Assembly: GCA_002348465.1 (NCBI GenBank)
Contig: DEBI01000069.1
Coordinates: 6,551-22,311, forward strand
Direction of reading: 5' to 3'
DNA length: 15,761 bases
DNA from: Gemmatimonadales bacterium UBA2960
Lineage (GTDB): Bacteria > Gemmatimonadota > Gemmatimonadetes > Longimicrobiales > Gaopeijiaceae
Shown: positions 7,348 through 14,390 of the stretch, in pieces
Position numbering within the stretch: position 1 is the stretch's first letter
How the letters are laid out: each line of letters opens with the position of its first letter
Made by a program: the position numbers and the translations under genes
Notes under the pieces: model-generated
The model's input: only the letters and a program-made list of their open reading frames with translations
Told to the model about the DNA's origin: nothing
Database searches by the model: none

Positions 7348-8607
7348 GTGTTTGACAATCTAAAGAGAAACGACGAAGCCGTATTCAGTGCGATCGCGTC
7401 AGAGATAGAACGCCAACAGTTCGGTCTTGAGATGATAGCGTCTGAGAACTTTCCGTCGATGGCTGTGCTAGAAACGACTGGGTCGGTCATGACGAACAAG
7501 TATGCCGAGGGGCTACCGGGCAGACGTTACTACGCCGGATGTGAATTTGTTGATCTGGTAGAAGACCTCGCCCGTGATCGCGCCAAGGAGCTCTTCGGAT
7601 CGGAACACGCCAATGTGCAGCCTCATTCGGGGGCTCAGGCGAACATGGCAGCGTACTTCACCCTATTGGAGCCGGGAGACTCTATCCTTGGAATGGACCT
7701 GAGTCACGGTGGTCACCTGACGCACGGAGCTCAGGTCAACTTTAGCGGCAAAGTGTTTTCCGCGTCGGCATACGGGGTTCGTTCAGACAGCGGACTCATA
7801 GATTATGATGCGTTGCGAGAGCAAGCACGGTCTATAAAACCAAGGCTGATTGTTGCGGGTGCGAGTGCTTATCCTAGGGCCATCGACTTTGAGGCGTTTG
7901 GTGATATAGCAAAGGACGTTGGTGCATATTTACTGGTCGACATGGCGCATATCGCCGGGCTAGTGGCTACGGGTCACCATCAGTCTCCGGTCCCATATGC
8001 GGATGTTGTGACCACAACGACTCACAAGACGCTTCGTGGCCCTCGTGGTGGATTGATCCTGTGTAGATCTGAGCATGCTGCTGAGATTGACAAGGCAGTG
8101 TTCCCATTCATGCAGGGAGGCCCGCTCATGCACGTGATTGCGGCTAAAGCAGTCGCATTTGGAGAGGCTTTAGATGAGGATTTTTCGAGGTATTCTAGGC
8201 AGGTGATCGCAAATGCGGCTGCGCTGGGTGAGAGGTTAGTTGAACGTGGCTTCGAACTGGTTTCGGGTGGGACGGATAACCATCTGATCCTGATTGACCT
8301 GCGTAACAGTCACCAAGATCTCTCAGGGAAAAAAGCTGAGCAGGCTCTGGAGGCAGCGGCGATCACGGTCAATAAAAACACAGTACCACAAGAGACCCGA
8401 TCTCCTTTCGTTACATCGGGGCTGAGGATCGGAACACCGGCTTTAACAACTCGAGGTATGGGAGTGAAGGAGATGATAACTATCGCCGACTGGATTGCTG
8501 AAATCCTCGATTCTCAGGCTGAACAACAGGCCATAACTCGCGTTAAGAAGTTGGTCCGAGAGCTTTGTGAGGACTTTCCTCTATATCCGGACTTAACAAT
8601 GACATAA
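7348..8607 (+). CDS. glyA: serine hydroxymethyltransferase
   Basis: GlyA is a cytoplasmic PLP enzyme converting serine and tetrahydrofolate to glycine and 5,10-methylene-tetrahydrofolate, the main one-carbon source. The 419-residue product has LEMIASENFPS (27-37), KYAEGLPGRRYYAGCEFVD (51-69), the folate and PLP site around LSHGGHLTHG (118-127), LVDMAHIAGLVA (196-207), and the Schiff-base lysine K227 in TTTTHKTLRGPRGG. Length is normal. The start is GTG at 7348, two bases after the leucine dehydrogenase TAA. An ATG at 7346 overlaps it out of frame and terminates after five codons, so it is a decoy. No strong Shine-Dalgarno is visible, which suggests initiation by re-entry from the upstream gene. 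The serine/glycine and branched-chain amino acid genes therefore appear to be one transcript. Confidence 0.97.
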   Translation: MFDNLKRNDEAVFSAIASEIERQQFGLEMIASENFPSMAVLETTGSVMTNKYAEGLPGRRYYAGCEFVDLVEDLARDRAKELFGSEHANVQPHSGAQANMAAYFTLLEPGDSILGMDLSHGGHLTHGAQVNFSGKVFSASAYGVRSDSGLIDYDALREQARSIKPRLIVAGASAYPRAIDFEAFGDIAKDVGAYLLVDMAHIAGLVATGHHQSPVPYADVVTTTTHKTLRGPRGGLILCRSEHAAEIDKAVFPFMQGGPLMHVIAAKAVAFGEALDEDFSRYSRQVIANAAALGERLVERGFELVSGGTDNHLILIDLRNSHQDLSGKKAEQALEAAAITVNKNTVPQETRSPFVTSGLRIGTPALTTRGMGVKEMITIADWIAEILDSQAEQQAITRVKKLVRELCEDFPLYPDLTMT

Positions 8608-8696
8608 CTGTCGTACGCTTGGATCAGGGATTCTCGTTAAGGCCGCACTCATATCTCATCTGGCGCAAGAGAGAGCGGTTTCCCAGATTTCTGTTT

Positions 8697-9077
8697 ATGA
8701 CAGAACTGCAATTCGCTGAAGAGATTCTTGATCAACTCCAAGAGCGGAATCCGTGTTTTCACTCTCGCTCTTATGAGTTTGTATTACAGGCACTGCATTC
8801 TGTGATTCGCTCCCTTGAGGAGCCCCGCCACATTTCAGGGCGAGAACTGGCTCATGGGGTACGGGACTTAGCTCTAGGTCGGTACGGACCTCTCGCTAGA
8901 ACCGTACTGGAGCACTGGGGCATTCATGAGACAGAAGATGTTGGACGTGTAGTGTTCGCGATGGTGGAGCAAGGTATCCTAGTAAAAGAGGATGAAGACG
9001 AGCAGCAGGATTTCACAGATCTGTTTGACTTTGAGAAAGTTTTTGAGCGGGACTACCCTTGGAGTGCTGACCTCTGA
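8697..9077 (+). CDS. Minf_1886 family protein, function unknown
   Basis: The 126-residue acidic protein matches the pattern I know for the Minf_1886 family of unknown function. It opens with a short helix (FAEEILDQL), then SYEFVLQALHSVIRSL (25-40), HISGRELAHGVRDLAL (45-60), YGPLARTVLEHWGIHETEDVG (63-83), VVFAMVEQGIL (85-95), and an acidic tail with FTDLFDFEKVFE (106-117). No membrane segment, signal peptide or metal motif is seen. The frame is open back to a TTG at 8619, but the extra 26 residues are basic and unlike the family, whose members begin just before the first helix. The ATG at 8697 was therefore chosen, although it lacks a clear ribosome binding site. It lies 89 bp after glyA and is followed by a hairpin-rich gap. 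The family is conserved across scattered phyla; no function should be read from it. Confidence 0.8.
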   Translation: MTELQFAEEILDQLQERNPCFHSRSYEFVLQALHSVIRSLEEPRHISGRELAHGVRDLALGRYGPLARTVLEHWGIHETEDVGRVVFAMVEQGILVKEDEDEQQDFTDLFDFEKVFERDYPWSADL

Positions 9078-9099
9078 ACTGAGAGGACGGTGGGAGCCA

Positions 9100-9177
9100 T
9101 AGGGTAAGCAAGCAAAGGCACACACTCCCGGCAGAGCCGGGAAAATCGGCGACAAAGGTCGTCAAGACGCCCTAGGG
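9100..9177 (+). other. hairpin-rich intergenic segment, candidate structured RNA or leader
   Basis: The 111 bp between the Minf_1886-family gene and the zinc-ribbon gene can fold into a three-helix arrangement. A closing helix pairs TAGGG (9100-9104) with CCCTA (9170-9174). Hairpin 1 is TCCCGGC/GCCGGGA (9126-9142) with loop AGA. Hairpin 2 is GGCGAC/GTCGTC (9148-9163) with loop AAAG and one G-U pair. The purine-rich linkers (AAGCAAGCAAAGG, AAAA) are typical of structured RNAs. The 3' strand of the closing helix directly abuts the Shine-Dalgarno of the next gene, so folding could control its translation. No T run follows, so hairpin 1 is not a standard terminator. It does not match the riboswitch consensus sequences I could recall. 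Pairing was assessed by eye, without energies or covariation. Confidence 0.35.
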
Positions 9178-9188
9178 AGGGGATGGAT

Positions 9189-9395
9189 ATGGTTGAAGAA
9201 GGCGGATTTCCGCGGTGTCAGAAGTGTGAGGGTGAGGGTGGAGGACTGTTACTCCCGCTCTCGGACTACGGTAGAGATGGAGCAGCGATTCGTTACAAGG
9301 CTTGGGTCTGCTCGAATCCCGAGTGTGGTTTCAATATCCGGATCGACAACGGTGAGGTCTCGATCGGTCGGCAGGTCGGACAGAGCTACAAGTAA
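9189..9395 (+). CDS. small zinc-ribbon protein, function unknown
   Basis: This protein of 68 residues has two cysteine pairs, CQKC near the N-terminus and CSNPEC about 27 residues later. Together they form a CxxC...CxxxxC knuckle pair typical of a small zinc ribbon. The region between them is rich in Gly and Leu, and the C-terminal part (FNIRIDNGEVSIGRQV) looks like the last beta strands of the ribbon. GGAGG at 9176-9180 is one of the best ribosome binding sites in the window. Its spacing is 8 bases to the ATG at 9189 and only 2 to an in-frame ATG at 9183, so 9189 is preferred; the longer start would add two residues. No DNA-binding or enzymatic domain accompanies the ribbon. It could be a nucleic-acid or protein-interaction module, but this cannot be decided. 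The upstream segment is hairpin-rich. Confidence 0.72.
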   Translation: MVEEGGFPRCQKCEGEGGGLLLPLSDYGRDGAAIRYKAWVCSNPECGFNIRIDNGEVSIGRQVGQSYK

Positions 9396-9445
9396 TAGTT
9401 CTGTTTGAGTAGCGCAGTCTCGCCGTCGCTTCCGCTAGAGGCATA

Positions 9446-11020
9446 ATGGCTTCAGGTAACGCGCCGCTGAATCCGTTCTCGCGAGGAGATGTTTTGGCGC
9501 AGACCGGAGAAGAGGCGTCAATCTTTGACGCGCTAGCGATCGATTCGTTCGGCGTGCCCGAATCGGTTCTTATGGAGAACGCCGGTCGGTCGGCAGCACT
9601 AGTTGTTCAATATCTATACAGACCCAATCACGTCGTTGCTTTCGTTGGGGCAGGTAACAACGGGGGGGACTCGCTTGTACTTCTGCGTACGATGGCATCC
9701 TGGGGAGTAGATGTGACCGCTGTGATGGTCGCTGATCGCTCCGCTAGCGACCCACTTTTACACGGCTGGCCCGTGCAATCAGTTATTCACGATGTAGGTG
9801 TGAACGATGACTTGATTGCGAGGGCTCTCAGGGAAGCCGATGTGATAGCTGACGGTATACTCGGAACGGGGGCTCGCGGAGTCCCCCGCCAGCGAGAGAC
9901 GGCCGCGATCAGGCTGATTAACGCTTCTGATGCTCCAGTGGTGTCGCTGGATATTCCGTCGGGAGCGGATGCCACTTCAGGTGCTATACCGGGTGAGGTC
10001 GTTAAAGCCGAGCTAACTGTTTCGTTCGGTGCGCCGAAGACAGGAAGTCTACTTTATCCTGCTAGGGGATATGTCGGTCGCCACGTGACGTTGGATATTG
10101 GTCTGCCTCCATTGTCAGAGTCTGATACCGGAGGAAGGATCGTTACCCCCCAGTGGGTATCCGGCCAGCTACCAGTTCGTGAGACAGACACGCACAAGAA
10201 TCGAGTTGGTCGCCTACTAATCGTAGGTGGAGCTATGGGTATGGCCGGTGCGGTGATTCTCGCTGCTCGTGGTGCGTTTCATGCGGGAGCTGGGTTTGTG
10301 CAGGTCTGTACTTCTGCTGCGAATCGTGATCTGGTCCAAGCCGCTATCCCTGAGGCGATCTTTATTCCCTCCGAAGATCTTGAGGCTTTGCGAGAGGCGG
10401 CAGCACAGACGGATGCCCTAGTGGTGGGTCCCGGGCTAGGAACAGGACTTGAGAGCGAAATCATGCTTGACCAGACCTTGGGTCAAGGAAGCCAACCAGT
10501 CCTTCTCGATGCCGACGCGCTCAATTTGGCTGCGCAAGGATCCATTTCGTTGAGCCAGATAGGATCTATGCGGCCGGTGTTGATAACACCGCACTACGGT
10601 GAAATGACCCGGCTTGCCCCAGAATTGGTCTCAGCTGATTCACGACTTGATGTAGCACGTGCGTTTGCCTCTGAGTGCGCAATTTCAGTTCTGTTAAAGG
10701 GGGCCCCTTCGATTGTAGCCTCTCCTGCCCAGCCGATTCTGTTTGACACCCAGGGCTCATCAGATCTGGCTGTTGCAGGTATGGGAGACATGCTCTCGGG
10801 TGTGTGCGGTGCACTGATGGCCCAGGGACTAGAACCAGCTGTTGCTGGTGCGGTTGGGCTCTACCTTTCTGGCAGGGCAGCACGAATTTCCGAAAGAGGG
10901 GCAGGGCTGATGCCGTCAGATGTATCTGAGAGGATCCCTGACGTACTTTTAGAGAAGACTGATGTGCGGGGGAACTTCCCATTTCCGTTTGTAGTTTTTG
11001 ACGCTGAGGCCGACCAATGA
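9446..11020 (+). CDS. nnr: bifunctional NAD(P)H-hydrate epimerase / ADP-dependent (S)-NAD(P)H-hydrate dehydratase
   Basis: Nnr repairs NADHX and NADPHX, the hydrated and inactive forms of the reduced cofactors. One domain epimerises the R form to S; the other dehydrates S back to NAD(P)H using ADP. The 524-residue protein is the full fusion. The N-terminal YjeF_N-type epimerase (about 25-225) has MENAGRSA (43-50), GAGNNGGDSLVLLR (68-81), DGILGTGARG (136-145) and LDIPSGAD (168-175). The C-terminal ribokinase-like dehydratase (about 245-515) has HKNRVGRLLIVGGA (250-263), VGPGLGTG, LLDADALN, ITPHYGEMTRL, LLKGAPSIV and the catalytic GMGDMLSG. Family members more often read G-T-G-D-V-L at that last motif. 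The ATG at 9446 lies 50 bp after the zinc-ribbon gene without a clear ribosome binding site. Its stop overlaps the thiL start by ATGA, which indicates translational coupling. Confidence 0.95.
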   Translation: MASGNAPLNPFSRGDVLAQTGEEASIFDALAIDSFGVPESVLMENAGRSAALVVQYLYRPNHVVAFVGAGNNGGDSLVLLRTMASWGVDVTAVMVADRSASDPLLHGWPVQSVIHDVGVNDDLIARALREADVIADGILGTGARGVPRQRETAAIRLINASDAPVVSLDIPSGADATSGAIPGEVVKAELTVSFGAPKTGSLLYPARGYVGRHVTLDIGLPPLSESDTGGRIVTPQWVSGQLPVRETDTHKNRVGRLLIVGGAMGMAGAVILAARGAFHAGAGFVQVCTSAANRDLVQAAIPEAIFIPSEDLEALREAAAQTDALVVGPGLGTGLESEIMLDQTLGQGSQPVLLDADALNLAAQGSISLSQIGSMRPVLITPHYGEMTRLAPELVSADSRLDVARAFASECAISVLLKGAPSIVASPAQPILFDTQGSSDLAVAGMGDMLSGVCGALMAQGLEPAVAGAVGLYLSGRAARISERGAGLMPSDVSERIPDVLLEKTDVRGNFPFPFVVFDAEADQ

Positions 11021-12021
11021 ACAATAGGGGCTCGCGTTTCGGTCCTGGCGCCGAGTTTGATCTAATTTCCCGACTGCATGATTTTGACAGTGAGTTGCCT
11101 CCTGGAGTGAGTCTTGGTTCCGGAGACGATGCAGCAGTGCTGGAAGGCGGGTGGGTTGTCAGCACTGACCTTTGTGTAGAAGACGTGCACTTCAGGCGCG
11201 AGTGGATTACCGATAAAGAAGTTGGTTACCGTGCTGCTACTGCAGCACTCTCTGATATTGCCGCGATGGCTGCCGCCCCCGTTGGCCTGCTAGTGTCGAT
11301 TGCTGCTCAGCGTGGAGGAGCTTTTGACCTCGAGCAGGTCCAGGCGGGGATCTCAGAAGCGGCGGGCAAGGCTGGCGCATCTGTGATCGGTGGCGATGTA
11401 TCGACATCACCTGGCCCTTTGATGGTCGATGTCGTGGCTCTAGGGAAGAGCACCTCTCCCGTTAGGAGAGATGGGGCAAAGTCAGGAGGTGAGGTCTGGG
11501 TGACAGGCTCATTAGGGTCGAGTGCGGCGGCAGTCAGGGTATGGCGAGATGGGGGGACACCAAACGAGGCTCTTCGCTCCGCATTTGTTACTCCTGCAGC
11601 ACGAGTGAACGAAGCACTATATATCGCAAAGGATTTATTTGCCCATGCGATGATTGATATATCAGATGGACTCATTGGGGATGCTGGGCACATTGCGGCG
11701 TCATCTGGTGTGAAGATTACACTTAACGCACTGGACATTCCGATCGCGAGGGCTGCGATCAATCACTTGGGTAGAACTGAGGCGCTCCGGTATGCTTTGG
11801 CCGGCGGTGAAGATTACGAGTTATGCTTCGTAACGGATCCAGACACCGTCGATTCCCTTCACTTTTTAGATCGCTATGGGGTGACTGTGACGAAAGTCGG
11901 CTCCGTGACTGAGGGAGAGGGCGTCTGGCTTAAAGAGGAGGACGGGACCCTTTCGGCGTTTGTTAGCGGTGGATTTGATCACTGGGCGGTTGAGGACAGA
12001 GTAACCGAGAGGGAATCATGA
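11017..12021 (+). CDS. thiL: thiamine-monophosphate kinase
   Basis: ThiL phosphorylates thiamine monophosphate with ATP to give thiamine diphosphate, the final step of cofactor synthesis, in the cytoplasm. The 334-residue protein has the order of motifs of the PurM/AIR-synthetase-like fold. It opens with GPGAEFDLISRL, then GSGDDAAVL (metal and substrate site) and STDLCVEDVHFR. These are followed by AALSDIAAMAAAP, VIGGDVSTSPGP, MIDISDGLIGDAGHIAASSGV and GGEDYELCF near the C-terminus. Length is normal. The ATG at 11017 overlaps the nnr TGA (ATGA), and its own stop overlaps the plsC start the same way. No TPP riboswitch was recognised upstream in the operon. The only visible link to its neighbours is a shared cofactor-maintenance theme with nnr. 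Confidence 0.96.
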   Translation: MNNRGSRFGPGAEFDLISRLHDFDSELPPGVSLGSGDDAAVLEGGWVVSTDLCVEDVHFRREWITDKEVGYRAATAALSDIAAMAAAPVGLLVSIAAQRGGAFDLEQVQAGISEAAGKAGASVIGGDVSTSPGPLMVDVVALGKSTSPVRRDGAKSGGEVWVTGSLGSSAAAVRVWRDGGTPNEALRSAFVTPAARVNEALYIAKDLFAHAMIDISDGLIGDAGHIAASSGVKITLNALDIPIARAAINHLGRTEALRYALAGGEDYELCFVTDPDTVDSLHFLDRYGVTVTKVGSVTEGEGVWLKEEDGTLSAFVSGGFDHWAVEDRVTERES

Positions 12022-12755
12022 TCCGACTGTTGGGGGTGTTGATCTGGATTGGCCCAGCCACGATCTGGTACGGTGGTCGTATGATTTGGGCTGTTTTCAC
12101 TGGTTCACCGGATAAGACATGCATCTGTCAGAAAAGTCCCAGGCGCTGGGCTAGTCAGCTGTTATGGATCTCCGGAGTGAAGATCTGTTTTGAGAATGTC
12201 GACTTGGTCAATCCGAGTAAGCCCCAGATCCTGGTGGCGAACCATTCCTCTTGGTACGACGTCCTCGCACTCGTTTTGATTCCCGGCACGTTCGTGTTCG
12301 TGGCCAAGAGAGAACTGGCAAGCATTCCGATTTTTGGCCGAGCGATTGGCTCATGTGGACATATTTTTGTTGACCGAAAGGACCGAAGCGCTGCAGTGCG
12401 ATCTTTGGGTGTTGCGAAAGACCTGTTGGAGAATGAGAGCCCTACCATCATCATGTTCCCTGAAGGCACGCGCACGAAAACTGGTGAGCTTCAGAAGTTT
12501 AAGAAGGGTGCGTTTGTCTTGGCGATACAGACCGGGGTAGATGTTTTGCCGGTGGCGGTCATCGGATCACGCGAAGTAATGAAGAAGGGCTCTCTCAGAA
12601 TAAAGCCCGGAACTATAACTGTTAGGGTAGGGATGCCGATTGAGGTTGATGGCCTCGATATGGAAGATCGAAATGAACTAACGGAAAGAGCCAGAAAAGC
12701 TGTGTTGCAGTTGCAGGGGGCTCATAAAGACATAGACCCAATTGGAGGAGGATAA
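12018..12755 (+). CDS. plsC: 1-acyl-sn-glycerol-3-phosphate acyltransferase
   Basis: PlsC transfers an acyl chain to the sn-2 position of lysophosphatidic acid, making phosphatidic acid at the inner face of the cytoplasmic membrane. The 245-residue protein starts with a hydrophobic segment (about 3-28) that probably anchors it. It then shows the four acyltransferase blocks: NHSSWYDVLAL with the catalytic H76-x4-D81 pair, the KRELASIPIFG substrate block (97-107), FPEGTRTKTGELQKFKKGAF (147-166) and LPVAVIGS. ATG at 12018 overlaps the thiL stop by ATGA. The last residues (IGGG) are encoded by the bases that form the Shine-Dalgarno of eno, and its TAA abuts the eno ATG with no gap. The family call is firm; acyl-donor preference (acyl-ACP or acyl-CoA) is not readable. 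Confidence 0.94.
   Translation: MIRLLGVLIWIGPATIWYGGRMIWAVFTGSPDKTCICQKSPRRWASQLLWISGVKICFENVDLVNPSKPQILVANHSSWYDVLALVLIPGTFVFVAKRELASIPIFGRAIGSCGHIFVDRKDRSAAVRSLGVAKDLLENESPTIIMFPEGTRTKTGELQKFKKGAFVLAIQTGVDVLPVAVIGSREVMKKGSLRIKPGTITVRVGMPIEVDGLDMEDRNELTERARKAVLQLQGAHKDIDPIGGG
12744..12751 (+). promoter_or_regulatory. strong Shine-Dalgarno of eno, embedded in the plsC 3' end
   Basis: GGAGGAGG lies four bases before the eno ATG and is the strongest ribosome binding site in the window. It also encodes the terminal glycines of PlsC (GGA GGA GGA TAA). This lets eno be translated at a high rate despite sitting fourth in the operon, consistent with the abundance expected of a glycolytic enzyme. 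Confidence 0.8.
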
Positions 12756-14036
12756 ATGTCGACAATCGTCGACGTTCGAGGGCGAGAGATAATTGACTCT
12801 CGGGGCAATCCTACTGTCGAAGCTGAAGTTACCCTTGAGTCAGGCGTGCGTGGTAGGGCGGCCGTTCCATCGGGAGCCTCTACCGGAGCGCATGAAGCTG
12901 TGGAACTGAGAGACTGTGACCACGAGCGTTTCTTGGGTAGAGGTGTGCTTAAGGCAGTTAGCAACGTTAATGAGAGGATCGCGGAAGCGATAAGGGGCTT
13001 TGAGGTTCGAGAGCAGGTGGGTATTGATCGAGCGATGATCGACTTGGATGGCACGCCGAACAAGCGAGAACTCGGAGCCAACTCGATACTTGCGGTTTCG
13101 ATGGCGGTGGCGCGTGCGGCGGCGACGGAGAGCCAACTACCACTTTGGCGCTACCTCGCGACTTCAGAAGACGTAGGCACGCTACCTGTACCGATGATGA
13201 ATATTCTTAACGGGGGGTCGCACGCACCCAACAATGTCGACATCCAAGAATTCATGGTTATGCCCGTTGGCGCGGCAACCTTTTCGGAAGGTCTGCGCAT
13301 GGGTGTCGAGATCTTTCATCATCTGAAGAACGTTCTTAGGGCTCAGAAAAAAAACACAGCCGTTGGTGATGAAGGTGGCTTTGCCCCTGACTTGGAGAAC
13401 AACGAAGAGGCAATTGAGGTTGTCCTTGAGGCGATTGAGAAAGCTGGTTACACAACGGGGAGAGATGTTGCCTTAACTCTTGATGCCGCCGCTGCTGAAT
13501 TCTTTCAGGATGGCCAGTATGTTTTCCACTGGTCAGGAGGTGAGCGCCGCGACTCTGAAGAAATGGTTGAATTTTGGAGGCAATTGGTTGCAAAATACCC
13601 TATAAGTTCGATTGAAGACCCGCTCGACGAGAACGACTGGGATGGCTGGACGGCTTTGACTGAGACCATAGGAAGGAATGTTCAGATTGTGGGGGATGAC
13701 CTTTTCGTTACTGACCCGGACCGTTTAGAGAAGGGGATTCGTGGTTGTGCGGCTAATGCTATTCTGATTAAGGTGAACCAGATCGGTACCCTGACTGAGA
13801 CCTTAGAAACAATGCGTATCGCGCGAGAGTCCGGTTATAAGAGCATCGTTTCCCATCGGTCCGGTGAGACAGAAGACACGTTCATCGCAGACCTTTCCGT
13901 AGCCACCGGTGCTGGGCAGATCAAGACCGGTAGCGCTAGCCGTACTGACCGCGTAGCAAAATACAACCAGCTACTTCGTATCGAGGAGCAGCTCGGCTCA
14001 ATGGCCCGGTACCCGGGCCGCGGGCTCTGGGACTGA
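12756..14036 (+). CDS. eno: enolase (phosphopyruvate hydratase)
   Basis: Enolase interconverts 2-phosphoglycerate and phosphoenolpyruvate in glycolysis and gluconeogenesis. The 426-residue protein is full length with all expected catalytic and metal residues in place: PSGASTGAHEA (38-48) for the mobile loop, H156 in GGSHAPNN, E165 in QEFM, E206 in AVGDEGGFAPDL, metal ligands D243, E287 (SIEDPL) and D314 (VGDDLF), the base K339 in LIKVNQIGT, H367 and S369 in SHRSGETED, and K390 in GQIKTG. It then ends with the normal AKYNQLLRIEE helix. The segment after K390 reads SASRTDR, where many enolases have APSRSDR or GAPCRSER, a minor variation. It starts directly after the plsC TAA with an excellent ribosome binding site. 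ftsB follows after 3 bp, a gene order seen in many bacteria. Confidence 0.98.
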   Translation: MSTIVDVRGREIIDSRGNPTVEAEVTLESGVRGRAAVPSGASTGAHEAVELRDCDHERFLGRGVLKAVSNVNERIAEAIRGFEVREQVGIDRAMIDLDGTPNKRELGANSILAVSMAVARAAATESQLPLWRYLATSEDVGTLPVPMMNILNGGSHAPNNVDIQEFMVMPVGAATFSEGLRMGVEIFHHLKNVLRAQKKNTAVGDEGGFAPDLENNEEAIEVVLEAIEKAGYTTGRDVALTLDAAAAEFFQDGQYVFHWSGGERRDSEEMVEFWRQLVAKYPISSIEDPLDENDWDGWTALTETIGRNVQIVGDDLFVTDPDRLEKGIRGCAANAILIKVNQIGTLTETLETMRIARESGYKSIVSHRSGETEDTFIADLSVATGAGQIKTGSASRTDRVAKYNQLLRIEEQLGSMARYPGRGLWD

Positions 14037-14039
14037 TCA

Positions 14040-14381
14040 ATGGCACCAGGAACCAATAAGAGGCGGTCGGCAAGATTCCAACTGAAACGGTCGGTGGTGC
14101 CGATGCTACTTATCGCTGCGGGTTACTACGCGGTCTTTGGCGGAGGATCTTCGGTTTGGGATCTTCTGGAGACTCGGAAGAACGTGGTCGTTGAGGGGAC
14201 GCGCCTGGAAGAGGTCAGGGTCAAGATCGACTCACTTCAAGTGGAGCTTCAACGATTGAAGCAGGATCCGACGATCATTGAGCGGATTGCTCGTGAGCAG
14301 TACGGAATGATTCGGGAGGGCGAGGTCCTTTACCGCTTCACCTCGACGATCGCTGAGGGGACGTCGCCGCCCGCCCGTTGA
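14040..14381 (+). CDS. ftsB: FtsB/DivIC-family septum formation initiator
   Basis: FtsB-type proteins are small bitopic division proteins that join FtsL and FtsQ in the divisome. The 113-residue product has a basic cytoplasmic N-terminus (NKRRSARFQLKR), one membrane helix at about 19-36, and a periplasmic coiled coil at about 50-75 (RLEEVRVKIDSLQVELQRL). It then has the family signature around DPTIIERIAREQYGMIREGE (76-95), ending in VLYRF. The length and the position right after eno match ftsB in many genomes. It starts 3 bp after the eno stop without its own strong ribosome binding site, so it is probably translated by coupling. The last 13 residues are a non-conserved tail. It is followed by only 9 bp before the end of the convergent slipin gene, and no terminator hairpin is visible. 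FtsB is the likeliest identity; DivIC-like naming is equally possible. Confidence 0.88.
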   Translation: MAPGTNKRRSARFQLKRSVVPMLLIAAGYYAVFGGGSSVWDLLETRKNVVVEGTRLEEVRVKIDSLQVELQRLKQDPTIIERIAREQYGMIREGEVLYRFTSTIAEGTSPPAR

Positions 14382-14390
14382 CCATGCTCG

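Noticed and set aside
8619..8696. TTG-initiated extension of the Minf_1886-family gene
   Set aside because: The extra 26 residues are basic and unlike the family, whose members start right before the first helix.
9078..9182. c-di-GMP (GEMM) riboswitch before the zinc-ribbon gene
   Set aside because: GGCACACAC and GACAAAGG faintly recall GEMM, but the conserved CACGCACAGGGCAAACC and GGGACGCAAAGCC blocks are absent.
9193..9408. Second 71-codon frame overlapping the zinc-ribbon gene
   Set aside because: Out-of-frame shadow rich in Arg and Ser, with no cysteine pattern and no ribosome binding site at proper spacing.
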